The notes under the pieces are model-generated. The model was not told the DNA's origin, did no database searches, and saw nothing but the letters and a program-made list of their open reading frames with translations. Shown here one piece after another: positions 14,406 to 21,026 of a stretch of 30,838 nucleotides of DNA. Every line of letters begins with the position of its first letter. The first letter of the stretch is position 1. Where the stretch lies: the IMG/VR virus record IMGVR_UViG_3300030020_000071, positions 1 to 30,838 of that record, one strand, 5' to 3'. The position numbers and the translations under genes were made by a program. Source of the stretch: a virus.

Positions 14406-14963
14406 ATGGGACGTATAAGTCAAGACGCAGCACATAGTGCATCAGTTAAAATAGTTGCCCCTATACAGAAGAAGATAGAAGAGGTTAATAAAGAGATCAA
14501 GGAGTTTCTTACAGTAGTTTATCTGGAAACTGTTCCCCCTGAGGTGATGAAGTTATGGAGGAAACATAGTGAGTGGATGTATCACTTATCAACAGTTTAT
14601 CCGAAAGGTGTAGGTATAGCCAGTAGTGGTTCACAATCTATAGAAAGTTCTCCTAATAATAGTGGAGGTTATTCAAAAGATTTACACTTATCAAAAGAAC
14701 AAGCCGCTATTTATGTAAAGCTTATAGACAAAAGAGATGAGCTTAAGGAAAAGTATAAAAATACCCAAAAAGAGATAGAAGTAGCTATCCTATCCCTGGG
14801 TACTCATAAAAAAGTAGCAGACCAGTTTCCTGAGGTAGCTGGTTTTTTCATAGAGGGAGTTAAGGAAAATACACAACTGATCGTACAACTTGCCCCTGTA
14901 CGTGAAAAGGTAAAGTGCTTAGTGAGTGAAGATCAGGAAAAGAAGTGCATAGATAAGTTATAA
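14406..14963 (+). CDS. Hypothetical helical phage protein
   Basis: The 185-residue protein begins MGRISQDAAHSASVKIVAPIQKKIEEVNKEIKEF, a basic start then long amphipathic helix, with a Ser/Asn/Gly-rich loop (about 75-93) and a second helical region of coiled-coil character (about 105-130). The MxRI opening and PPEVMKLWRKH segment faintly recall the Nmad5 nucleotide-modification-associated proteins, but I cannot confirm this. It is the last gene before the terminator at 14987. Confidence 0.6.
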   Translation: MGRISQDAAHSASVKIVAPIQKKIEEVNKEIKEFLTVVYLETVPPEVMKLWRKHSEWMYHLSTVYPKGVGIASSGSQSIESSPNNSGGYSKDLHLSKEQAAIYVKLIDKRDELKEKYKNTQKEIEVAILSLGTHKKVADQFPEVAGFFIEGVKENTQLIVQLAPVREKVKCLVSEDQEKKCIDKL

Positions 14964-14986
14964 AAAACTAGTTACAGGATAAGACA

Positions 14987-15021
14987 GAGAGCAGGTAGGG
15001 GTCTATCTGTTCTCGTTTTAT
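14987..15021 (+). terminator. Rho-independent terminator
   Basis: Arms 14987-14998 (GAGAGCAGGTAG) and 15003-15014 (CTATCTGTTCTC) pair over 12 positions with two G-T wobbles and a 4-base loop, followed by GTTTTATT. The design matches the terminator at 9681 (12 pairs, two wobbles, tetraloop). It ends the primase/DUF932 gene block. Confidence 0.8.
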
Positions 15022-15050
15022 TCCTCTTGAGCAGCAAAAATAAAAAAGAT

Positions 15051-15257
15051 ATGAAAAGTATAAAGAATTGGTTCAGAACCTTAGCGGCGTTATTATTTAT
15101 AACTCTTGTGGCTGGTCCTGCAATGGTAATCTGGGTAGTTTTAAAAATAATTACTCTTGGAGAAATGAAAATATGGGTATCTCCCACAAGTACAGATAGT
15201 TGGTATTATCACACTATAGAAAGAATAGCTGGACCAGATAGTTGGCTTATAAGCTAG
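15051..15257 (+). CDS. Small inner-membrane protein
   Basis: From ATG 15051 (leader aaaaaagat) the product has 68 residues: a basic start MKSIKNWFR, then one hydrophobic helix TLAALLFITLVAGPAMVIWVVL (split as residues 10-31), then a short polar tail. Positive-inside logic puts the N-terminus in the cytoplasm. A TTG 24 bases earlier is less likely. It is flanked by a terminator and a promoter, so it may be read from its own weak promoter or by readthrough. Function unknown; superinfection exclusion is only one possibility. Confidence 0.6.
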   Translation: MKSIKNWFRTLAALLFITLVAGPAMVIWVVLKIITLGEMKIWVSPTSTDSWYYHTIERIAGPDSWLIS

Positions 15258-15339
15258 CACACTTATCTTGTAGTGGGGGAGTGACAGAAAGTAGTTATTA
15301 CCTAGTAACATTAACAATTATTAACAAAATAAATAAAAT

Positions 15340-15359
15340 AGTTTGGTTTATACCAAACT
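15340..15359. promoter_or_regulatory. Palindromic operator candidate over the -33 element
   Basis: AGTTTGGT and ACCAAACT are perfect 8-base arms around TTAT. The left arm contains the TTTG -33 element, so a dimeric protein bound here would block the promoter. The winged-helix protein encoded right downstream is the obvious candidate for autoregulation; that link is inference. Confidence 0.6.
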
Positions 15360-15373
15360 TTTCAGTAGTTTTG
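15342..15373 (+). promoter_or_regulatory. Bacteroidota-type promoter for the winged-helix gene, apparently leaderless
   Basis: TTTG at 15342-15345, a 20-base spacer and TAGTTTTG at 15366-15373 fit the Bacteroidota consensus TTTG-N19-21-TAnnTTTG exactly. The start site, about five bases after the -7 element, falls on or next to the ATG at 15378. The preceding 84 bases (15258-15341) hold no gene that I can support. Confidence 0.8.
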
Positions 15374-15377
15374 TGTT

Positions 15378-16031
15378 ATGAGAAATCCATCAATACTGAA
15401 AACTCTACAAGGAGTAACTATTAATCCAGAAAGAGATTTAAAAAGGTTCAAGGAAATAAACGGTTCTGATATAAAGTTTATGATAGCAATTTGTACTTTA
15501 TCAAATGATTCTGGAGTAATGGAATTATCACCAACTTCTCGTCAAAAAATGATGCAAATTTTTGATATAGGTAAAGCTACCCTATCTGGAAAAATGTCAG
15601 AGCTTAGAGAAAAGGGTTTGATTAAGATTTATAATCATACAGCAATGGTTAACCCCGATTACATGTACAAAGGTTCACAAAAAGATTATAATGTAAGAAA
15701 GAAAATGTTCGAAAAGATTGAACAGGCTTTAAAGATAAAGGGGGAAGTCAAAACTTATATAATGATAGACCTAACAAATGGATATTATAAAATAGGGAAA
15801 TCAGACAATCCAATAAAGCGTGAAAAAACATTGCAATCTGAAAAGCCAATGATAGAACTATTACATGTTATTGATAAAAATGTAGAAGCAAAATTGCACA
15901 AACAATATGCAGGGAAAAGAGTAAGAGGAGAATGGTTTAATTTAGCAACTGACGATATAGAAGAAATTATAAATGGTAACGGTAACAACCAAACTAATGA
16001 ACAAGAGGAATTTGAAAATGATCAAAAATAA
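15378..16031 (+). CDS. Winged-helix (RepL-like) protein fused to a GIY-YIG/T5orf172-like nuclease domain
   Basis: The 217-residue protein has an N-terminal winged helix (about 45-95): GVMELSPTSRQKMMQIFDIGKATLSGKMSELREKGLIKI divides into helix-turn-helix and wing, ending in the VNPDYMYKG pattern known from RepL-type plasmid replication proteins. Residues 125-195 follow the T5orf172/MUG113 branch of the GIY-YIG fold: NGYYKIGKS, KREKTL, VEAKLHKQY and GEWFNL, with Arg, Glu and Trp-Phe in place. A site-specific DNA-binding nuclease or a regulator with an altered nuclease domain are both possible. It has its own promoter and palindrome, starts essentially at the transcript 5' end, and ends in EQEEFENDQK, a tail shared with the gene at 28643. 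Confidence 0.7.
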   Translation: MRNPSILKTLQGVTINPERDLKRFKEINGSDIKFMIAICTLSNDSGVMELSPTSRQKMMQIFDIGKATLSGKMSELREKGLIKIYNHTAMVNPDYMYKGSQKDYNVRKKMFEKIEQALKIKGEVKTYIMIDLTNGYYKIGKSDNPIKREKTLQSEKPMIELLHVIDKNVEAKLHKQYAGKRVRGEWFNLATDDIEEIINGNGNNQTNEQEEFENDQK

Positions 16032-16037
16032 ACAATT

Positions 16038-16316
16038 ATGTCTTGGATAATAATAACAATACTATCATTTATAGTTATAGTAGAAAGTATAATAATATGG
16101 CTACTGAGTTCTTTTATTGATACCACATTAAGTCATAAAGATGATATTGCTCAATCTCGAATAACTGCCTGGAAACAAGTACAGAAAGTGGAAGAAGAAA
16201 GTAATAAATGGAAGAGTATGTACGAGAAAGAAAGGAGACAATCTGAACACAAATCACGTAAGATAGAGTCGTTCTATCGAGGGGTAATTAGAAAAACTGA
16301 AAATGATCAAAAATAA
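16038..16316 (+). CDS. Small membrane-anchored coiled-coil protein
   Basis: The 92-residue product has one N-terminal transmembrane helix (about 3-25, WIIITILSFIVIVESIIIWLL) and then a charged helical region with coiled-coil character (about 45-85). This topology is shared by Rz-type i-spanins, but lysis genes would be unexpected in an early region, so I do not assign it. It ends in ENDQK, as does the preceding gene. Confidence 0.65.
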   Translation: MSWIIITILSFIVIVESIIIWLLSSFIDTTLSHKDDIAQSRITAWKQVQKVEEESNKWKSMYEKERRQSEHKSRKIESFYRGVIRKTENDQK

Positions 16317-16317
16317 A
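16302..16317 (+). repeat. Recurrent gene-junction repeat AATGATCAAAAATAAA
   Basis: The same 16 bases end the two adjacent genes at 16017-16032 and 16302-16317, and near-identical copies end the genes at 29218 (29205-29220) and 29390 (29376-29390). Each copy encodes the last residues (N/E)DQK plus the stop and the start of the next leader. Confidence 0.85.
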
Positions 16318-16321
16318 GAGT

Positions 16322-16519
16322 ATGAAAAAGAAAATAGCAATCAATATAGATGCTAAGGGTAAAGATAAAGAAGCCTGTATAAAAGAAGTAGAAAAAGCAT
16401 TTAAAGAGGTGAGAAGAGGAATAATAAATGATGATTTATCAGGTGGAGGAATACATAGCCCATACGAAGAAAACCCAAATAATTATGAGTACAACTTCAC
16501 TATAGAAACTAATAAGTAA
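16322..16519 (+). CDS. Small basic hypothetical protein
   Basis: A 65-residue protein, MKKKIAINIDAKGKDKEACIKEVEKAFKEVRRG then a loop and a strand. The opening strand-helix pattern resembles small alpha/beta proteins in which a strand is followed by KEA..EVE.AF, with no catalytic residues. It ends in TAATG overlap with the next gene. Confidence 0.65.
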   Translation: MKKKIAINIDAKGKDKEACIKEVEKAFKEVRRGIINDDLSGGGIHSPYEENPNNYEYNFTIETNK

Positions 16520-16845
16520 TGGAAAATAAAGTACAGACAATACAGATACTGGGTCATTGTGTAAAGTATGAAATATTAGAAAGGTATGATGATATAATAA
16601 TTTTAAAAGCAATGATAGAAACTGCTATAAAAGAGGGAGATGTTTATCATGACATAAGGATATCGAATCCATGTGGTGGACTATCCTTAGATATGAAAAT
16701 AGGTAGATGGTGGATAGAAAACCCCTGGAAAGAGTTATGTAATGATATGTACCTAAAATTGTTGAAAAATAATGTGCCTGATATACGTGATAAGTATACA
16801 CTAAATGAACGATATAAAAAACTGAAAGAAAATGATAAAGGATAG
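16519..16845 (+). CDS. Hypothetical protein
   Basis: This 108-residue protein starts in TAATG overlap. The N-terminal 60 residues alternate strands and helix (VQTIQILGHCVKYEIL, DIIILKAMIETAI), followed by an aromatic segment (GRWWIENPWKELC) and a basic helical tail ending KLKENDKG. Not recognised. Confidence 0.65.
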   Translation: MENKVQTIQILGHCVKYEILERYDDIIILKAMIETAIKEGDVYHDIRISNPCGGLSLDMKIGRWWIENPWKELCNDMYLKLLKNNVPDIRDKYTLNERYKKLKENDKG

Positions 16846-17182
16846 AATACAAGTACTACAACATGATATAGACCTGGAACTAAGTGTAAGTATCCCCCTT
16901 ACTGAGAGAAGTAATTTTATGAAAGAACTAATTGTTAATATAGAAGATGAAATTCATAACGGTAGTTCTTCTGGGATGGAACCAATGTACTATACAGAGG
17001 AGATATCAGAACAAGAGTTAGAAACTGATGTTGATGTAATATGGTCAATAGTAAACTGGAAAGAAATCGCTGATCAACTCTATAAAGCAATTAATCAACA
17101 TACCTATCAGGAAACAGGTACAAAGGATTTGATTGAAGCAGTAAAACAATATGAAGATGCAACAGAAACAAAAAAGGTATAA
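16832..17182 (+). CDS. Hypothetical acidic protein
   Basis: A 116-residue acidic protein overlapping its upstream neighbour by 14 bases. It contains a predicted helical start (MIKDRIQVLQHDIDLEL), an acidic loop with GMEPMYYTEE, and a helical C-terminus. No recognised motif; possibly part of an operon encoding host-interaction factors, by context only. Confidence 0.65.
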   Translation: MIKDRIQVLQHDIDLELSVSIPLTERSNFMKELIVNIEDEIHNGSSSGMEPMYYTEEISEQELETDVDVIWSIVNWKEIADQLYKAINQHTYQETGTKDLIEAVKQYEDATETKKV

Positions 17183-17312
17183 AATCTGGATAAAAGGTAG
17201 TTTCTACCAATTAGAAATGTATGCAGTTAATAAAACTGAATGCAAAAAGTTGACAAAAGAATTTTATGGCAAATACCCTTATTTAATAGAAGAAGATGCA
17301 ACAGGAAAATAA
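17157..17312 (+). CDS. Tiny basic hypothetical protein
   Basis: Fifty-one residues (MQQKQKRYKIWIKGSFYQLE to EEDATGK) in an ORF that fills the gap between two accepted genes, overlapping the first by 26 and the second by 17 bases. The product is strongly basic at its start. The start region, GAAGATGCAACAG, recurs at the start of the next gene (17292). Real by fit, function unknown. Confidence 0.5.
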   Translation: MQQKQKRYKIWIKGSFYQLEMYAVNKTECKKLTKEFYGKYPYLIEEDATGK

Positions 17313-17511
17313 TGAATTAGATAAAGAGGTTCTGAAAGCTGTTTCTAAAATAGTTACAATGAGAGAACTGTTAGATGATATATACAGTTACCTGTTTGAT
17401 ATGTATGGAGAAGCAAATATAGATAGTGGTTCAAGAAGTGGAGATTTGATGAAACGTTATGAAAAACTAATGGAAAATGAGAGTCAAAATAGAAGAAGAT
17501 GTACTAAATGA
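17296..17511 (+). CDS. Small hypothetical helical protein
   Basis: This 71-residue protein (MQQENNELDKEVLKAVSKI) is helical, with MRELLDDIYSYLFDMYGE in the middle. It shares the start sequence ATGCAACAG with the preceding small gene, suggesting a local duplication of the start region. It overlaps the next gene by 35 bases, the longest overlap in the window. Confidence 0.6.
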   Translation: MQQENNELDKEVLKAVSKIVTMRELLDDIYSYLFDMYGEANIDSGSRSGDLMKRYEKLMENESQNRRRCTK

Positions 17512-17686
17512 CGCTCTTGATACAATAAGAGGAGCTACAGATTGTGTAAATCATCTAAAAGCTGAGAACAAGAAACTTAAAGAAGTATTACAACTAATAG
17601 TAAAGAGCTTTCCAAGAGAAGTATTAAGTGATCAAATAGGTGAGGAATGGAATGATATAGAGGAATTGATAAATAACTTACCATGA
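17477..17686 (+). CDS. Small helical protein, coiled-coil-like
   Basis: A 69-residue protein containing CVNHLKAENKKLKEVLQLIV, a leucine-spaced coiled-coil segment at about 23-42 of the type found in phage proteins of unknown function. It overlaps the preceding gene by 35 bases, since no later ATG would keep this helix, and ends in ATGA overlap. Confidence 0.6.
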   Translation: MRVKIEEDVLNDALDTIRGATDCVNHLKAENKKLKEVLQLIVKSFPREVLSDQIGEEWNDIEELINNLP

Positions 17687-17880
17687 TAACAAAAACAGTA
17701 CTAAATAAAGAAGATACGAAATTAGTATCACGGATATTATCAGATTACTGGTGTTTAAAAACAGGAAGCACAAGTCTAAATAGTGATGGATCTGGTAATA
17801 TAAATGATCTGGAGATACTGGATAAATTGAGTTTTATAAAAGAAATAATACAAGAACCTGATGAAGAAAATAGAAATTGA
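17683..17880 (+). CDS. Small hypothetical protein
   Basis: A 65-residue acidic protein (MITKTVLNKEDTKLVSRIL) starting in ATGA overlap and itself overlapping the next gene by 20 bases. A Ser/Gly/Asn-rich loop (SLNSDGSGN) separates two helices. Not recognised. Confidence 0.6.
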   Translation: MITKTVLNKEDTKLVSRILSDYWCLKTGSTSLNSDGSGNINDLEILDKLSFIKEIIQEPDEENRN

Positions 17881-18082
17881 TCCAATACCAGATAAGTTAC
17901 TAAAAATAAAGAATGGGTATAAAATAGCAGCGATAACATATATTGTTCATTGTATAATGGGGAATATAGCAGATTGTACAAGTCATCTCAGTATCAAAGA
18001 ACGAGAGAAGGTAAATAAAGAAGTGGATAAAATTGTAGATGGTTTAATGGTTAAAAGGAGAAAATTACATGGACTACAGTAA
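17861..18082 (+). CDS. Small basic hypothetical protein
   Basis: This 73-residue lysine-rich protein has a hydrophobic middle (IAAITYIVHCIMG) too short and polar for a sure membrane span, then a basic helix (KVNKEVDKIVDGLMVKRRK). Its 3' end overlaps the uracil-DNA-glycosylase homologue by 14 bases, so the two are probably coupled. Confidence 0.6.
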   Translation: MKKIEIDPIPDKLLKIKNGYKIAAITYIVHCIMGNIADCTSHLSIKEREKVNKEVDKIVDGLMVKRRKLHGLQ

Positions 18083-18890
18083 AATAGAAAGTAAGTTTGG
18101 AAAATGGGGGAAATATTTTCGCCTTTTCATAGAGAGTGAAAAATTTGATGAGATATTCAGAGCACTTAAAGCACGTAAGGGAAAGGTAAATACAGCCCCC
18201 GAGAGTAGTGATTTATTCAGAGCTTTTTCTACCTGTGATCCTGATAACCTAAAGGTGATACTGTGTGGTATCGCACCCTATCATACCTTCGTAGATAAGA
18301 AGCCTGTAGCAGATGGCTTAATGATGTCAACAAGCAGAACTAAAAAACTACAACCTTCTCTTGAACAGGTTTATGGGGACTGGGAAAAAACATACAATGA
18401 CACAATAGATGTACAAATGATACAGGACCCTGACTTGGAGTATTTAAGTAAACAAGGGGTGTTATTGTATAATGTAGCATTAACAGTACAGGAAGGTAAA
18501 CCCTGCAGCGACAATGACCTATGGAAAGAGTTTGATAAGTTCTTCTGGGAAGAGGTTATTAATAAGTATTTTCGTGGAATAGTATGTGTTTTTATGGGAG
18601 TACAGTGTCATAAGAGTGCTAACTATCTGTTACCAATGGTACACTATCCCTTTACCATTTCACACCCCGCGAGTGCGTCATATAATAACACAACTTGGGA
18701 TAGTGGGGGGATATGGTTAAAGATAGATAAAATACTGGAACAGAACAATGGAGTAAAAATTAAGTGGTATAAAAGAAAAGGAGAGGATGAAGAAAATTAC
18801 CCCGAATGGGTAACAAAATCAATGTATCAGAAATCACAGGTAAATGAAGATGAAGTTTTATCGGATCTCCCCTGGAGCAAAAAGAAGTAA
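18069..18890 (+). CDS. Uracil-DNA glycosylase homologue lacking the catalytic aspartate
   Basis: The 273 residues align by motif with family 1 uracil-DNA glycosylases: KVILCGIAPYHTF near 62-74 replaces VxxxGQDPYH, then ADGLMMS, KLQPSL, GVLLYNVALTVQEGKP for the GVLLLNTxLTVxxGxP segment, VFMGVQCHK, and FTISHPASASY for the HPSPLS DNA-intercalation loop. The usual Asp that activates water (second residue before the PY) is Ala at residue 69, and Gln is Ile. In known enzymes loss of this Asp nearly abolishes cleavage. The protein may therefore bind uracil or act as a replication partner, as poxvirus D4 does, instead of excising bases. crAss-like and other large phages commonly encode UDGs. Confidence 0.75.
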   Translation: MDYSKIESKFGKWGKYFRLFIESEKFDEIFRALKARKGKVNTAPESSDLFRAFSTCDPDNLKVILCGIAPYHTFVDKKPVADGLMMSTSRTKKLQPSLEQVYGDWEKTYNDTIDVQMIQDPDLEYLSKQGVLLYNVALTVQEGKPCSDNDLWKEFDKFFWEEVINKYFRGIVCVFMGVQCHKSANYLLPMVHYPFTISHPASASYNNTTWDSGGIWLKIDKILEQNNGVKIKWYKRKGEDEENYPEWVTKSMYQKSQVNEDEVLSDLPWSKKK

Positions 18891-18914
18891 TTATGAAAAC
18901 AAAAATAATAGAAA

Positions 18915-19079
18915 ATGAGCAGAATAGAGTATGAATACACAGATCGGGAGCAAGAACTGTATTCGCAATCACAAGAACAAGGTGATGGTAACGAACCCCC
19001 AGACAAGGTAACTAAATGGATAGTACTCGCTATTGTGATAGGAGTACTCCTTGGAACATTAATAACACATAAACACTAA
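18915..19079 (+). CDS. Tail-anchored small membrane protein
   Basis: Fifty-four residues: an acidic, glutamine-rich N-terminal half (MSRIEYEYTDREQELYSQ) and one C-terminal transmembrane helix (about 36-50, WIVLAIVIGVLLGTLI), ending THKH. This is the shape of a tail-anchored inner-membrane protein with the N-terminus in the cytoplasm. The gap to the preceding gene holds only a 13-codon ORF. Function unknown. Confidence 0.6.
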   Translation: MSRIEYEYTDREQELYSQSQEQGDGNEPPDKVTKWIVLAIVIGVLLGTLITHKH

Positions 19080-19082
19080 GTA

Positions 19083-19286
19083 ATGAGCACAAGAATAGAT
19101 AAAAAAGATACCCTTGATATAGCAGATGGAATAGCAAAACAGATATATACAGCTCTTCAAAATGCACATATAGGAAATATAAATTCTCCTCATGTATGGA
19201 TAAGGGAAATCATACAAGAAGGTCTAAATGACTGGATAAGTGATTGTGAAATAGAAGATGCCATGAATGGTGATTATCAACCTTAA
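19083..19286 (+). CDS. Small hypothetical protein
   Basis: A 67-residue acidic protein (MSTRIDKKDTLDIADGIAKQIY). It follows the membrane protein gene by three bases. Predicted helical, ends DAMNGDYQP. No motif recognised. Confidence 0.6.
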   Translation: MSTRIDKKDTLDIADGIAKQIYTALQNAHIGNINSPHVWIREIIQEGLNDWISDCEIEDAMNGDYQP

Positions 19287-19298
19287 TACTACACATAT

Positions 19299-19550
19299 AT
19301 GTCAAAAACGATAGAAGAAATACAAGTAGATAAAAAGTTTCTGAAATGGTTCTCAAAAAATGGTTACCATGTAAGCTATTCCAATAAACATATTCCTGTA
19401 TATTGGAATAAAAATGACTCCCCGGGAACTAAAGATAATATAACAGGAGATACTCTAGGACAAACTTGTTACGATTTGGTAGAAATTTATAAAATTTACG
19501 AAAAAAGAAATAACGCAAATCATGCCAAAGACAATAACAATTTATGGTAA
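19299..19550 (+). CDS. Small hypothetical protein
   Basis: This 83-residue protein contains FLKWFSKNGYHVSYSNKHIPVYW, mixed helix and strand with many aromatic residues, and ends KDNNNLW. It overlaps the next gene by 29 bases. Not recognised. Confidence 0.6.
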   Translation: MSKTIEEIQVDKKFLKWFSKNGYHVSYSNKHIPVYWNKNDSPGTKDNITGDTLGQTCYDLVEIYKIYEKRNNANHAKDNNNLW

Positions 19551-19806
19551 TTACGGAGAACTGATAGCAAGTGTCAGGACAGGTAAGGTAACTGAGTACA
19601 GACCAGAATCAGAAGATGATAAAGAGTATGCAGCTATTACCCAAATAGATGTGAGAGAGTATGAGAATGCTTATCATCAGAAACTACGTGGCGGGGAAGT
19701 TATTGATATTCTGGATGTTGGGTATCATTACATAAATAGTTCCGGGGATAGTTGTTATGAGCCATGTATTAAAGAACGAAGAGAAGAAAGAAGTAAAATA
19801 GATTAG
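19522..19806 (+). CDS. Hypothetical beta-rich protein
   Basis: A 94-residue protein beginning MPKTITIYGNYGELIASVRTGKVTEYR, strands consistent with a small beta domain, then DVREYENAYH and GEVIDILDVGYHY. This opening (ITIY...G.L...V..G.V..Y) is reminiscent of small Bacteroidota phage proteins of unknown function. It ends in a basic tail. Confidence 0.6.
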   Translation: MPKTITIYGNYGELIASVRTGKVTEYRPESEDDKEYAAITQIDVREYENAYHQKLRGGEVIDILDVGYHYINSSGDSCYEPCIKERREERSKID

Positions 19807-19808
19807 TT

Positions 19809-20012
19809 ATGAAATGGATACAACTATATAGAGATGGGGAAGAGATAATAGCAAGTGATGGTGTCTTACCTGTATATACTAAGCTATTTAAAGAAGAAGT
19901 TATAGAAAGAAACAAAAGGTTTGAAAAGAATTTCCCCCACAAGGTAGCAGATGAATTTGCTGTATATAGGGGAAGAATTGGTTCAGAACAAGGTAAACGA
20001 ATAAAGTTATGA
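19809..20012 (+). CDS. Small hypothetical protein
   Basis: The 67-residue product (MKWIQLYRDGEEIIASDGVLPVYTKLF) combines short strands with a basic helical tail ending GKRIKL. It ends in ATGA overlap with the next gene. No function recognised. Confidence 0.6.
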   Translation: MKWIQLYRDGEEIIASDGVLPVYTKLFKEEVIERNKRFEKNFPHKVADEFAVYRGRIGSEQGKRIKL

Positions 20013-20197
20013 TAGAAGATATAATAATAGCCAAGAATATAGTAAATCAACTATTCGATCTGGCAGAAGTACCAGTAGAGAAAAGACAGGAGATAAATGA
20101 TAGGTGTGATGAGTTTGTAGTATCGATAATAGAACCATATACATTAGATGCCGCTAAATGGAAAGCATTTATAAGAACCTATAACAAAAAATCATAG
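20009..20197 (+). CDS. Small hypothetical helical protein
   Basis: A 62-residue protein starting in ATGA overlap (MIEDIIIAKNIVNQLFDLAEVP). It is helical, with the segment EKRQEINDRCDEFV, and ends in a basic stretch. Not recognised. Confidence 0.6.
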   Translation: MIEDIIIAKNIVNQLFDLAEVPVEKRQEINDRCDEFVVSIIEPYTLDAAKWKAFIRTYNKKS

Positions 20198-20200
20198 AAA

Positions 20201-20395
20201 ATGGCAAAGTACATAATAATGAATCATACAGACGGGATAACTGCTACACCAGATTTGTATACAAGTAAGAAAAAAGCACAGGAAGTAATTGATAAACTAC
20301 GAGATAACTTCAGACGTATACAGGGGTATTACAGAACAAACAGAATGGAGAAAATTAGTCCAGATGATATAAACTATCAAATAATAAAGTTATGA
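20201..20395 (+). CDS. Small basic hypothetical protein
   Basis: This 64-residue protein (MAKYIIMNHTDGITATPDLYTSKKKAQEVIDKLR) has the layout strand-loop-strand-helix with lysine and arginine rich helices. Several short phage proteins begin with a similar strand followed by Y.S...A...ID.LR, but I cannot name a family. It ends in ATGA overlap. Confidence 0.6.
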   Translation: MAKYIIMNHTDGITATPDLYTSKKKAQEVIDKLRDNFRRIQGYYRTNRMEKISPDDINYQIIKL

Positions 20396-20619
20396 TAAAT
20401 GGTGAAATTATGAAGAAAGGTCAAATAGCAGATGCAGAAAGATATGCACTAAACGAGTTTGATAAATGGAATGATATAACAGGTGCAATAGAAAAGAACT
20501 GTGGTTGGTATTATGAAATGCAGTCAGTGATAGAAGATGCTGTTCATATAGGTATACAAATGGCACTTTATGGAAAGGTAAATTATAATGAAGATAATGA
20601 AGTAATCAAAGAGAAATAA
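20392..20619 (+). CDS. Small hypothetical protein (AVHIGIQMALYGKV type)
   Basis: A 75-residue protein whose C-terminal helix SVIEDAVHIGIQMALYGKVN resembles the A...GA.FAL..G helices at the end of many small Bacteroidota phage proteins. It starts in ATGA overlap; an in-frame ATG at 20410 is an alternative start. Function unknown. Confidence 0.6.
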   Translation: MINGEIMKKGQIADAERYALNEFDKWNDITGAIEKNCGWYYEMQSVIEDAVHIGIQMALYGKVNYNEDNEVIKEK

Positions 20620-20620
20620 C

Positions 20621-21022
20621 ATGGAAAAAGTAAAAAGAATACCAATAACAGCAGCAAAAGAAATTGCTAAATTAGGATATGATGAAGTAATCATAGTAGG
20701 TTGCCAATACGAAGATGGTATACAACATGTAACAACTTATGGAAAATCCCAAGCTGCATGTGAAAATGCAGCACTTGGGGGTAATGTTATAAAGAAGTTA
20801 TTGAAATGGCCTGAAGACAAGTGTAAGGCAAAACCTACCCGGCAATGGAAAAGAGAGAAGTACGAAGCTATGGAAAAAGTACTGAAAGGTTTTGTATCAG
20901 CAGTAGAGAATCCAGATGAAAATGATTCACTAAATTTGGCAAGGTTAGTGGGATTATCTGTACTAGCAAGAAATATAGTAGGTGGAGAAAAAGGAGAAGC
21001 AATTGATAAATATAAAAACTAA
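20621..21022 (+). CDS. Conserved phage protein of unknown function (HVTTYG type)
   Basis: This 133-residue protein opens RIPITAAKEIAKLGYDEVIIVGCQYEDGIQHVTTYGKSQAACENAA (residues 6-52). I recall a phage family with the same order (AA..IA...GYD.V.I.......G..HVTTYG......C..AA), often annotated only as hypothetical. The C-terminal half here is a longer basic and helical extension. No catalytic motif. Confidence 0.65.
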   Translation: MEKVKRIPITAAKEIAKLGYDEVIIVGCQYEDGIQHVTTYGKSQAACENAALGGNVIKKLLKWPEDKCKAKPTRQWKREKYEAMEKVLKGFVSAVENPDENDSLNLARLVGLSVLARNIVGGEKGEAIDKYKN

Positions 21023-21026
21023 AATT

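Noticed and set aside
15242-15424. ORF of 60 codons across the promoter region
   Set aside because: It overlaps the end of the membrane-protein gene, the promoter, the palindrome and the start of the winged-helix gene, has no normal start context, and its composition looks like untranslated DNA.
16038-16316. Rz-type spanin
   Set aside because: Membrane helix plus coiled coil fits the shape, but there are no other lysis genes nearby and the place is an early, regulatory region.
18894-18935. 13-codon ORF between the UDG homologue and the membrane-protein gene
   Set aside because: Too short to support; it could be a start-like leader but nothing distinguishes it from chance.
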